The notes below the pieces were generated by a model. That model worked only from the letters and a program-made list of their open reading frames with translations. It had not been told where the DNA came from and ran no database searches. From contig NZ_JABAST010000001.1 of NCBI RefSeq assembly GCF_016107575.1, positions 124,001 through 188,000 of the forward strand: a stretch of DNA of 64,000 nt. The letters run 5' to 3'. Made by a program: the position numbers and the translations under genes. The DNA is from Psychrobacter faecalis (lineage in GTDB: Bacteria > Pseudomonadota > Gammaproteobacteria > Pseudomonadales > Moraxellaceae). This document shows, one piece after another, positions 28,415-36,695 of the stretch. Every line of letters begins with the position of its first letter. The first letter of the stretch is position 1.

Positions 28415-28821
28415 TTGTTTACTTTTATAATAAAGTAAACCATACCGTACAACGATAAAAGGGACAGTCACGCTACTGTCCCTTTTTTTGCCAAAAATAT
28501 TGTGGCAGCCATTAAAGAAATTAGACGAATTAAAGAAAGAAGAGAAATCAGCATAGTAAAGGTCAGAATAACTGCTAACAAAATAATTAAGCGCCGAGAG
28601 ATGGTTACGATTAAAATAACGCAGAGCTAAGCGTATTAACTTTAATAAGGGTTTTTTAGTTTTAAACAGTGAAATGATGCATTGGCACGCTAAAAATTAA
28701 CACTCAAAAACTCCCCTCACTTATTGCAATATTGATAAACACAGCATTTGCTAAAAAAAATATCTCCTTGCCCATACTCAATAATAACAATGATTGAAAT
28801 AACTACCATAAGGGATGCAAT
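28415..28821. other. 407-base intergenic region
   Basis: Apart from the terminator at 28457 nothing is recognisable; no frame of note on either strand. Confidence 0.6.
28457..28489 (+). terminator. Terminator after the second acyl-CoA dehydrogenase
   Basis: GGGACAGT (28461-28468) and ACTGTCCC (28475-28482) pair around a 6-base loop, extended by A4/T4, with seven T's. Confidence 0.93.
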
Positions 28822-31263
28822 GTGTCAGAAATAAAACACATTTTACAACAGATTACTGCCTTAAGTGATGTACCAGATCCTGCGGTACTCAAGCGCTTAA
28901 TCGATGAGCTACGTGTCAGCGACAAAGAGCCGGCATTGGCCAATCAAAAGATGCAAGATTTGATTGATATTTTACGTCAGCATCCAGAATATGCCGATGG
29001 ACTGTCAAGCTTCGTTTTAAAACTCATCATTGAATATCGCCAAATTGCGTTATATACCGATACGGGCATCATGTCGGATCAAGGCTTTTTTAATAGTCTG
29101 CGTCGCCTTGTCGGTCATCGTTTTTTGCCCTTGTTGCCACAAGAAGATTCCGTTATAGAATTGGTCGGTTATTTATTTGACAGACGCTCGGATGAGCGCT
29201 GGCTTGCCAATATTGACAAAGACAAATGGGATGAGATGGTCGGCCTACTCAAGGTCAATGAGCAGCATTTAAACTTGGTCGCAACGGCAAAAAACAGTAT
29301 TTTGAACGCGATTATCATTTTATCGTATCGGATTAGCGGCATCGGCTTGCATCCAGATTTGATGGAATTTTATCCGCAAATGCTCAATTACTCGGCGTCA
29401 TTTGTGGCACAAAACCAAGAAGCAGTCCTCTACGTCAATCAATACCGAGAAGCGCATGAGCTCGACACTCTGACCGATATTATCCCTGACAAAGCGGTCG
29501 ATCCTGCGCCATTACTAGTGATGATTGAGCAATGTGAAGATATCGTTGCCACTATCCGTAAACGTATCTATAAAACGGGTATTTCAATCCGCCTAACCAA
29601 CATGATGCTGCGTTTGGATCAAAGCCTACAACGGATGCGTATTTTAACTGAGCTGGTAGCAGACAACTACGATAAGCGTGATCAGGCTATTATTGAGCTT
29701 ATTCAAGCGCTGATTACGAGTGCCAGTCGCCGCTATAGTATTGGTTATTTGATTGATAATAATACCAAGCTGCTATCGCGCAAAGTTACCGAAAACGCCA
29801 GCCGCGTCGGTGAGCATTATATTAGTACCGACAAGGCTGGCTACCAGAAAATGTTTAAAAAAGCTTCCATCGGTGGCTTTATCATTGCTTTTATGGCAAC
29901 TACTAAGATACTGGCCTACCATCTGGCGCTGGCGCCGATGGGACGCGCCTTTATCAATAGTATGATTTATGGTTTAGGCTTTGTATTTATTCACATCGTC
30001 CACGGTACGGTCGCTACCAAACAGCCGGCTATGACAGCGGCGGCAATCGCCTCTACCATCTCTGACGGTTCTGGTAAGAAATCGCACCAATTAAACAAGT
30101 TATCAGAGCTGGTGGTCGATATTTTACGTACCCAGTTTGTTGCGATTATGGGTAACGTCATGTTGGCGATACCTGTTGCCCTGATTATCTCGTTTGCGTG
30201 GTTACAGTATACTGGTACTCCGATGATCAATACTGACAAGGCCGCACACTTATTGCATGACCTTGACCCCTTTCACTCACTAGCACTTCCTCATGCGGCT
30301 ATCGCTGGCGTGTATTTATTTTTAGCCGGTCTTATCGCAGGTTACTATGATAATTTGGCGGTTTATAATCAGATCGGCGCCCGTATTCAGCGTCATAAGC
30401 TTTTGCAATACTTATTACCCAAAGCTTGGCTTCAGCGTTTAGGCGGCTTTATCGAAGCCAATCTCGGCGCCATTATGGGCAACTTTTTATTCGGAGTGTT
30501 CTTAGGCAGTACGGCTACCATAGGTTTTATATTTGGCTTACCGATTGACATACGTCATATCGCTTTTGCCTCGGCGAATCTGGCGCATGGGTTATTTCAC
30601 ATACCTGCCAATCAATGGGATTGGACGGTTTTTTTCATCTCTATTTTGGGCGTTGCCCTTATCGGTATGGTCAACCTCATGGTCAGTTTTTCGCTGGCAT
30701 TGTTTGTCGCCCTGCGCTCTAAAGAAGTCAAGTTTATGGAATGGAGCCGTTTAACTAAGCAGCTTTTTAGTCATATGCTAACCCACCCGTCCGACTTTTT
30801 TTGGCCACGTGACAAACCTATGAAGTACGCACGTATCGACAGCCAAGGTCATATGATTTTTGATGATACCAATGCTCATAAAGGCGGACAGACCATACCG
30901 CATAACTATGTGGTACGCCGTTTATCGGATGTCAAAATTCTGCCCAAATCTAAGCAAAAAAGCATGCAAAATGAGCAGGCGATTACTGATATAGATTATG
31001 ATAATAATATATCGGATAGTCATGCCGACGCGGCGCTAAAAAGTCGAGAAACGCACAGTACTACTAAGCCAGTAAGCGCCAAAAAAACGATCGACCTCGA
31101 TGATGGACTAATAGATGAGGAGCTAAATAGCGTCCCTTATAGTAATGACATCCAATACGATAAGTCGTATAAAGACGACGACAGCAATCCTGATAGTAAA
31201 GCTGCTGGCGATGCCAAAACGCCCTTGCCTAAACCAAAAAAACCACCAAACCTACCCAGTTAA
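28822..31263 (+). CDS. Gcr / 'site-specific recombinase' family polytopic membrane protein
   Basis: 813 residues. The N-terminal half is helical and soluble (FFNSLRRLVGHRFLPLLPQ, SDERWLANIDKDKWDEMV). From about 350 come six or so membrane helices: FIIAFMATTKILAYHLALAP, FINSMIYGLGFVFIHIVHG, VMLAIPVALIISFAW, IAGVYLFLAGLIAGYYDNLA, GNFLFGVFLGSTATIGFIFG and VFFISILGVALIGMVNLMV. An acidic tail ends in a Lys/Pro segment. The N-terminal motifs fit the Pfam family called SpecificRecomb (Gcr), but no Tyr- or Ser-recombinase catalytic signature is seen. Start GTG at 28822 with AAGGG upstream. Role unknown; a membrane function is more likely than recombination. Confidence 0.85.
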   Translation: MSEIKHILQQITALSDVPDPAVLKRLIDELRVSDKEPALANQKMQDLIDILRQHPEYADGLSSFVLKLIIEYRQIALYTDTGIMSDQGFFNSLRRLVGHRFLPLLPQEDSVIELVGYLFDRRSDERWLANIDKDKWDEMVGLLKVNEQHLNLVATAKNSILNAIIILSYRISGIGLHPDLMEFYPQMLNYSASFVAQNQEAVLYVNQYREAHELDTLTDIIPDKAVDPAPLLVMIEQCEDIVATIRKRIYKTGISIRLTNMMLRLDQSLQRMRILTELVADNYDKRDQAIIELIQALITSASRRYSIGYLIDNNTKLLSRKVTENASRVGEHYISTDKAGYQKMFKKASIGGFIIAFMATTKILAYHLALAPMGRAFINSMIYGLGFVFIHIVHGTVATKQPAMTAAAIASTISDGSGKKSHQLNKLSELVVDILRTQFVAIMGNVMLAIPVALIISFAWLQYTGTPMINTDKAAHLLHDLDPFHSLALPHAAIAGVYLFLAGLIAGYYDNLAVYNQIGARIQRHKLLQYLLPKAWLQRLGGFIEANLGAIMGNFLFGVFLGSTATIGFIFGLPIDIRHIAFASANLAHGLFHIPANQWDWTVFFISILGVALIGMVNLMVSFSLALFVALRSKEVKFMEWSRLTKQLFSHMLTHPSDFFWPRDKPMKYARIDSQGHMIFDDTNAHKGGQTIPHNYVVRRLSDVKILPKSKQKSMQNEQAITDIDYDNNISDSHADAALKSRETHSTTKPVSAKKTIDLDDGLIDEELNSVPYSNDIQYDKSYKDDDSNPDSKAAGDAKTPLPKPKKPPNLPS

Positions 31264-31448
31264 GGGGACGGTGTTGGTGGCTTAAATACCGCTTAACTAA
31301 CGGTTTTTTTGATTTACGAATTAAATGATAAATTAGTTTTTTACAGATTTTATATCAGACAATATAGTCAAAATAACCTAAAAACGCTACGGTATTGCTG
31401 ATGTATCGATATTACTTTTCACTCACTATAGCATATAAAGTGGCATGA

Positions 31449-32294
31449 CTATTTTTCTGTTGGTGGTAGGCAGTGAGCACTTGAGGTGATGGCTTTGCCG
31501 TCGCCCAAGCGATAAGCAAATAAATAATTACCCCAAACACAGCCACCATCAAGTGCACGCGCATGCGGCAAATCAACCTCAGCTTTAAGCGCCGCCCAAT
31601 GACCAAATAAAATCTTGCGTGCTCGTGGTACCTGCCATTCAAACCAAGGCAAAAAATCCTTTGGCATTGGCTCATCTAATCCTGCTGAAAAATCAAATTC
31701 AAGCGTGCCATCTTGTTTGCATAAGCGCATACGGGTGAAATAATTAGCAATTGCTCGCATTTTGGTATAGCCATGAATGTCTGCATGCCACTCATCGGCA
31801 GTTTTGCTATATAGATTCGGCAATAAGCGATCAAGCTGTTCTAAGCTGCCTTTTAGTTGGGCCTCTAACTGCTGTGCATATTTCGCCGCCGCCTTAATCG
31901 TCCAATGCGGTGGGATACCCGCATGTACCAATACCGTCTGCTCATCAGGATAAGCCAGTAGTGGCTGATGGCGTAGCCATTCTAACAATTCATCGCAATC
32001 ATCAGCAGCAAAGATAGGTGCGGTCTTATCTTTTTTCTTGAGCGCTGTTGCCCCGCGCCAAACCGCAATTAAATTGATATCGTGATTGCCCAATACCGTT
32101 GCTGCAGCCCCTTGTTCACATAGTGCTTTGACATGACGTAGGGTACTTAACGAATCTTCGCCGCGTGCCACCAAGTCGCCGGCAAACCATAACTTATCTT
32201 GCGCTGGGTCAAAATCTAAAGTTTCAAGTAATTGCAGGTAGGCCGCATAGCAACCTTGCAAATCACCGATGACATATTGATGGCGAAAACTCAT
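31449..32294 (-). CDS. apaH: Diadenosine tetraphosphatase (symmetrical Ap4A hydrolase)
   Basis: 281 residues, a metallophosphatase that splits Ap4A into two ADP and has been linked to RNA decapping. YVIGDLQGCY, LWFAGDLVARGEDSL, TVLGNHDINL, VLVHAGIPPHW and KILFGHWAAL carry the metal ligands in order. It follows ksgA by 44 bases on the same strand. In E. coli apaG lies between the two; it is absent here. Confidence 0.97.
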   Translation of the reverse strand: MSFRHQYVIGDLQGCYAAYLQLLETLDFDPAQDKLWFAGDLVARGEDSLSTLRHVKALCEQGAAATVLGNHDINLIAVWRGATALKKKDKTAPIFAADDCDELLEWLRHQPLLAYPDEQTVLVHAGIPPHWTIKAAAKYAQQLEAQLKGSLEQLDRLLPNLYSKTADEWHADIHGYTKMRAIANYFTRMRLCKQDGTLEFDFSAGLDEPMPKDFLPWFEWQVPRARKILFGHWAALKAEVDLPHARALDGGCVWGNYLFAYRLGDGKAITSSAHCLPPTEK

Positions 32295-32338
32295 AAACCC
32301 TCTATCATTTTTGTTTGATAAATTAAGCGTCTAATAAA

Positions 32339-33202
32339 TTAAGACGCTAAGTGACGCGCTTGATTGCTTAAATTGACAAAATCTTTCACACTTAACACTT
32401 CCGGACGCGCTTGTGGATCGATGTCGCAAGCGGCGAAATCGGCTTCGCTCAGCGTCGGCAATAACGTAGAATTTTTAAAAATAGCGCGTAGTGTCTTACG
32501 GCGATGGTTAAAGGTCTCACGTACCACAAGTGCGAAATATTCCTCATCTTCTGCTACGATTGGTTTATTGATATGCGGCGTCAAGCGAAAAACCGCACTG
32601 GTGACTTTTGGCGGCGGATTAAAGGCGCCGCGCGGTACGGTCAATAAATAATCGGTATCGCAATGATATTGCATGATGACCGATAGACGACCATAGGTTT
32701 TGCTGCCAACTTCAGCGGTGATACGCTCAACCACTTCTTTTTGCAGCATAAAATGCATGTCTTGAATGACATCAGCATAACTGAGCAAATGAAAGAGTAT
32801 CGGCGTAGAAATATTATACGGTAGATTGCCCACCACGCGCAGCTTGCCGCGCTCAGGACTATATAGCTGACGATAATCAACATGCATGGCATTGTCTTTG
32901 ATAATCGTAAAGTTTGGATGGCTATTAGCCCCAATACGAATGCGCAAACTATCTGCCAAATCACGATCCAGCTCGACCACGGTCATCGCATCGACTTCTG
33001 CTAATAGCGGCTCTGTTAGCGCGCCCATACCGGGTCCAATCTCGACCAAATTATCGTCACGCTCTAAACGAATGCTCTCAACAATCTCACGTATAACACT
33101 ACGGTCATGTAAGAAGTTTTGACCAAAGCGTTTACGCGGTTGGTGTTTGGCAGCGCGTAGGCTGTTAGAAATAGATTGAGCATCAAACGTAGTTTTGGAC
33201 AT
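32339..33202 (-). CDS. rsmA: 16S rRNA dimethyladenosine methyltransferase (KsgA/RsmA)
   Basis: 287 residues; dimethylates A1518 and A1519 of 16S rRNA late in 30S assembly. [18 protein letters not shown], the SAM site [24 protein letters not shown] and the catalytic [17 protein letters not shown] are intact. C-terminal [12 protein letters not shown] matches the family. The minus-strand ATG at 33202 has a weak AGACC-type site. It is usually downstream of pdxA; here 2 kb of AT-rich DNA separates them. Confidence 0.97.
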   Translation of the reverse strand: MSKTTFDAQSISNSLRAAKHQPRKRFGQNFLHDRSVIREIVESIRLERDDNLVEIGPGMGALTEPLLAEVDAMTVVELDRDLADSLRIRIGANSHPNFTIIKDNAMHVDYRQLYSPERGKLRVVGNLPYNISTPILFHLLSYADVIQDMHFMLQKEVVERITAEVGSKTYGRLSVIMQYHCDTDYLLTVPRGAFNPPPKVTSAVFRLTPHINKPIVAEDEEYFALVVRETFNHRRKTLRAIFKNSTLLPTLSEADFAACDIDPQARPEVLSVKDFVNLSNQARHLAS

Positions 33203-33606
33203 AAAAAGGTCTTAATCGATAAAAGATAAATGGACTATAGCGCTATGGCAGCAATGTGCTGGATTTATATGCGCTTTTATTTGCTGGCTTTGTAATACAA
33301 AATTATAGCACAGCTCATAATTACACTGTATTTTTGAGACATTATTATTAATAAACTACCCATACCTTATCACAACCGACACAGTGCCTTATTTTTGTTC
33401 TAAAATCCTTTATTATAATGACGATTATGAGAATGAGCATGGTACCCTAGTGAGGACTTGAACACTAAGCTGTGGGCTAATGGTATCAACGTTTTAACTC
33501 GCTGAGATAGTCTCAGTGTACTTCATGGTGTACAAAACGTTAGATTATCAAGCTTAAAAAGCCTTGGATAGAACTATTGCTGAAGTTTTAAGTGCCACTA
33601 TGGAGG
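33203..33606. other. 404-base intergenic region with structured repeats
   Basis: No reading frame. The right part (33445-33541) has two hairpins, described separately. The ksgA promoter must also be here. Confidence 0.6.
33445..33541. repeat. Hairpin-rich element, two nested or adjacent inverted repeats
   Basis: CCTAGTG (33446-33452) pairs with CACTAAG (33463-33469). Then AACGTTTT (33488-33495) pairs with AAAACGTT (33534-33541), enclosing CGCTGAGA-TAG-TCTCAGTG (33500-33518). The GTGTAC repeat occurs twice between. It lies at the 3' side of an unknown AT-rich gene. It could be a structured RNA or a mobile-element remnant. Confidence 0.5.
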
Positions 33607-34101
33607 TTATTTTACCAACTGATAAAAATCCTTCTTTAAAGTTTCCTCAAAATCCCAACATGGGGATGATTTACTAAATTCTATAGTTACAAAAGTAGAG
33701 TCTCTATTCTCCCCAAGTGCTAACCCATACTTATCTTTACAGAATAAATATCGCCCTTTCTCCTGATAATCTTTTTTATACTGTATCCAACCATCGGCTT
33801 TGATTTTACTTATATTATCGTCAGTTATACCATCACTATCTTCAAACATTATTCCGTAACGTAACGAACTACTACCCCTGCTCGTTCGACCTTCAGATAT
33901 TGAGTTACTCTTAAAAATCTCCTTTAAAGAGGGTGCAAGCTTTTCTCGAGCAATAATTTCACTTTTTTTGACGTTTTCAAGATAATTTTCAGGTGTTTCT
34001 AATTTTTCTTTGAACATCATAGCCATAATGAAAACAAATACTCCAGAGAAAAATATGTTAAATGTGCGTTGACTAAAAAAACCTTTATTATTTTCTTTCA
34101 T
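33607..34101 (-). CDS. Hypothetical membrane-anchored protein
   Basis: 164 residues, not recognised. A basic N-terminus MKENNKGFFSQR precedes one membrane helix (about 13-30, FNIFFSGVFVFIMAMMF). A Lys/Glu-rich segment (31-65) and a small soluble domain with SSSLRYGIMFEDSDG, DGWIQYKKDY, YLFCKDKYGLALGE and STFVTIEFSKSSPCWDF follow; two Cys might pair. Base composition is clearly more AT-rich than in the neighbours, as for the next gene upstream, suggesting acquisition. The exported topology would be N-in, C-out by the basic N-terminus. No function is proposed. Confidence 0.7.
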   Translation of the reverse strand: MKENNKGFFSQRTFNIFFSGVFVFIMAMMFKEKLETPENYLENVKKSEIIAREKLAPSLKEIFKSNSISEGRTSRGSSSLRYGIMFEDSDGITDDNISKIKADGWIQYKKDYQEKGRYLFCKDKYGLALGENRDSTFVTIEFSKSSPCWDFEETLKKDFYQLVK

Positions 34102-34146
34102 GCCTTTCTCTCGTTAGCGGTAAGGCTTTTTAATATATAGCCGACG

Positions 34147-34173
34147 GTTCGATGCTCTATACAGGCACCGAAC
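34147..34173. repeat. 9-bp hairpin between the two AT-rich genes
   Basis: GTTCGATGC (34147-34155) and GCACCGAAC (34165-34173) pair with one wobble around a 9-base loop. Neither side has a convincing T-run for the minus-strand gene upstream of it, so a simple terminator is uncertain. Confidence 0.5.
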
Positions 34174-34244
34174 AGGTTTTATCATAAATAGGCTTTAGCT
34201 GATTTTAAATGGTTTATCTAGATAATTGAGATACGCTACCGTAT

Positions 34245-34886
34245 TTACTTTTTGTCAGCCAAATATCTTTTGACAATTTCGGGTAAAAGAAAGTAATAAT
34301 ACTGTTTAAAAAACATTGGCATGTTCACGTAACTTCCATATCTCCTAAATATTGTTTGCCAACCTTCAACGCCAATATTTTCACGAATATACCCATGACT
34401 ATCTATAATATCGTGTTTATATCCAATAATTTGAAGCGGTAAATCAAAATCAATTAATAGAAATAAATCTTGAGTATTATCAAAAATAATAAAAGGCGTG
34501 TTTATATGAATCTGCCCTAATTGATAGATCACACTTTCGTTTACAGTAGAGCATTGTATAAAGCAACATTTATCTCTATCCGTTGATGCTATCAAAATAT
34601 CACCCTTCAAGTTCTCTTCAATAATTTTCATGCAAATGTCGCCAGCATCTAAGCCATTATCTAGTTCATCTCCTAATTCATAAGGCAATGTGAAATAATT
34701 AAAATTTTGATTAGGTGTAGGTTTAATATCGTTATTACCTTTAACAAAAAAATGCTCCAAATTAAATTGATTCGCTTGCTCTACTTTAAGTAAATCACAA
34801 TTCTCTTTTACTAGCATTTGCCTATCTGTAGCCCACTCATCAGATTCAAGATAGTATTCGTCACTATTAGGTTCATAAAAGTTCAT
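34245..34886 (-). CDS. Hypothetical protein, AT-rich gene
   Basis: 213 residues, not recognised. Acidic N-terminus MNFYEPNSDEYYLESDEWAT; soluble, no signal or membrane segment except the weak hydrophobic FIIFDNTQDLFLLIDFDLPL. The C-terminus FFKQYYYFLLPEIVKRYLADK is aromatic-rich. Codon use is strongly AT-biased compared with ksgA and pdxA. The make-up recalls small cytosolic immunity or SMI1-like proteins, but no motif allows that call. With the gene at 33607 it makes a two-gene minus-strand set inserted between pdxA and ksgA. Confidence 0.65.
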   Translation of the reverse strand: MNFYEPNSDEYYLESDEWATDRQMLVKENCDLLKVEQANQFNLEHFFVKGNNDIKPTPNQNFNYFTLPYELGDELDNGLDAGDICMKIIEENLKGDILIASTDRDKCCFIQCSTVNESVIYQLGQIHINTPFIIFDNTQDLFLLIDFDLPLQIIGYKHDIIDSHGYIRENIGVEGWQTIFRRYGSYVNMPMFFKQYYYFLLPEIVKRYLADKK

Positions 34887-35244
34887 TAGATTTATTTCCT
34901 ACAATGTATAACTATTGATTAACAATTTTACCTATTCTCTTAATACTGTAAACATCAACTTAGCACACTTTGTTCAACCAGCTCGAAGGAAAATAATAAT
35001 CAAACGATATTTGTTTCAGCGTATTCATACCGAAACTCATTTGAACTTTCGTTTAACTATCTAACAGCAGGGTATACCCTAGCGGAACCAGCAATTTCAC
35101 CCTTAAAACCTATTAACAGACCACTTAAAACAGACTGCTATAATGGAACCGCTTATATTAGACCGTGTTTGATGATTCATAAATAGCCGTTATTCACAAC
35201 AAAGTTACCCAGTACTGCGTGACAAATGCCACTAGGGCACTAAC
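34887..35244. other. 358-base intergenic region, right edge of the AT-rich insertion
   Basis: No gene. TACCCTAG at 35075-35082 repeats the same 8 bases at 33443-33450 beyond the other end of the AT-rich pair. AGCGG and CCGCT arms (35081-35085 and near 35150) could pair. Confidence 0.5.
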
Positions 35245-36336
35245 TTATGCAAGAAGTCCATTAACAAGCGATTTATCTGCCATCTCATTGGCCATCAGGA
35301 GTGCTTGGTATAAGCTGGTCGCACTTGCGCCGCCGCGCCCTGCTAAATCAAGCGCCGTACCGTGATCAACTGAGGTACGAATATACGGCAACCCCAAGGT
35401 AAGATTGACTGTATCGCCAAAGCCGTGCGATTTGAGCACTGGTAAACCTTGGTCATGATACATAGCAATGACCGCGTCACAGTTGGCTAAATGTCTTGGG
35501 GTAAATAAGGTATCCGCTGGCATTGCTTCTGATATATCGACGCCTACGTCGATAAACTCACGCAATACGGGATTGATAATCTCAATCTCTTCAACGCCCA
35601 AATGACCGCCCTCACCTGCATGCGGATTAAGACCGCAAACCAAAATACGTGGCTGCGTTAAGCCGAACTTCTCGCGCATATCGTCAATGACAATTTGTAC
35701 CGTTTGGCGTACATTATCAGCAGTGATAGCCGCAGGTATGTCTTTTAATGCTAAATGCGTGGTAACAAGCGCCACTTTCATGGCTTGATTGGCGAGCATC
35801 ATCACGACTTTCTCACAGCCACTTTGCTGCATAAAAAACTCGGTATGACCGCTAAACATGGTGCCATCGAGCAGTTTAATATCAGCATCTATTAAGGCAG
35901 ATTTTTGCAATGGCCCTGTGACGATGGCAGCGACTGTTTTGTTGGTCGCTAACTGATGGGCGATATCCAACTGCTTGGCAACCATGGCCGAATTGCGAGT
36001 ATTAATTTTTCCGCAGACAACGGGTTCAGCACAAGGCGTATTTAACAAAATAAACGCATTATCATCATTGTCATCAATAATTTGCTGTGACATTTGATTT
36101 AAAAATTCATCGGCCTCTATTTCCAAATCGACAATTTGCCAAAATGGACAGCTCTCGAGCACGCCTGCTGTTACCAGCATATCAGCGCGCTTTTGCATTG
36201 CGGTGCTATCGGCAGTAACCCAGATTGGACGCTTAAAATCGTGCAATTTACCCTCAGCTGCTAATAGCAGCACGATATCCATACCAATACCAGCAGGCTC
36301 ACCGGTTGTGATTAATAATGGTAGTCTTTTTTGCAT
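35245..36336 (-). CDS. pdxA: 4-Hydroxythreonine-4-phosphate dehydrogenase
   Basis: 363 residues, somewhat longer than the usual 330. It oxidises 4-phosphohydroxythreonine in vitamin B6 synthesis, NAD- and metal-dependent. TTGEPAGIGMDI at the N-terminus, DGTMFSGHTEFFMQQS, VTTHLALKDIP, NPHAGEGGHLGVEE, PADTLF, VIAMYHDQGLPVLK and LPYIRTSVDHGTALDLAG hold the metal and substrate residues. The longer length comes from an insert about residues 60-105. It is normally in an operon with ksgA; here the intervening insertion breaks that. Confidence 0.97.
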   Translation of the reverse strand: MQKRLPLLITTGEPAGIGMDIVLLLAAEGKLHDFKRPIWVTADSTAMQKRADMLVTAGVLESCPFWQIVDLEIEADEFLNQMSQQIIDDNDDNAFILLNTPCAEPVVCGKINTRNSAMVAKQLDIAHQLATNKTVAAIVTGPLQKSALIDADIKLLDGTMFSGHTEFFMQQSGCEKVVMMLANQAMKVALVTTHLALKDIPAAITADNVRQTVQIVIDDMREKFGLTQPRILVCGLNPHAGEGGHLGVEEIEIINPVLREFIDVGVDISEAMPADTLFTPRHLANCDAVIAMYHDQGLPVLKSHGFGDTVNLTLGLPYIRTSVDHGTALDLAGRGGASATSLYQALLMANEMADKSLVNGLLA

Positions 36337-36695
36337 AGTAAAATATCCTAGTTTGATATTAAGAATGTGTTTTTATTGGATTTATTATTATGAAAACGAG
36401 CGTTTAAGAGGGTCTAAGCCGGCGTAAATTTTATATCATAGCAGATGGCATTTTTATAGATAATTACTGATAGCAGCCGAAAAAACGCTAGAATGTGTTA
36501 AACTTTCGCCTTTCATTGTAGCATTTACCAGCAAGCGCTGAGACCACCTTTTGGTACTTCTCTCGTAGAGCTATGCCGCGCTTGCGTGACGGTATCACTC
36601 CTAAAATAAATACTGATAGCACATAGCTATTTATACTCTTATATAATTAATTTTATACCGACTTTTGAAACTGACTTTTAAGACACTGGGCACCC
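36337..36695. other. 359-base divergent region between pdxA and dnaB
   Basis: Must contain promoters for both genes. No clear -35/-10 pair, operator or small gene could be singled out. Confidence 0.55.

Noticed and set aside
31284-31310. Terminator after the Gcr-family gene
   Set aside because: ACCG/CGGT is only a 4-bp stem before the T-run; too weak to list as a feature.
33441-33470. tRNA-like 3' end on the minus strand (TTCAAGTCC ... TACCA)
   Set aside because: The T-arm pairing fails at two of five positions and no 5' acceptor strand or anticodon arm is present. A 7-bp plain hairpin explains it better.
33485-33546. Integron attC site (right box GTTAGAT)
   Set aside because: The matching left box RYYYAAC is not intact and the inner arms are unequal; no integrase is present in the window.
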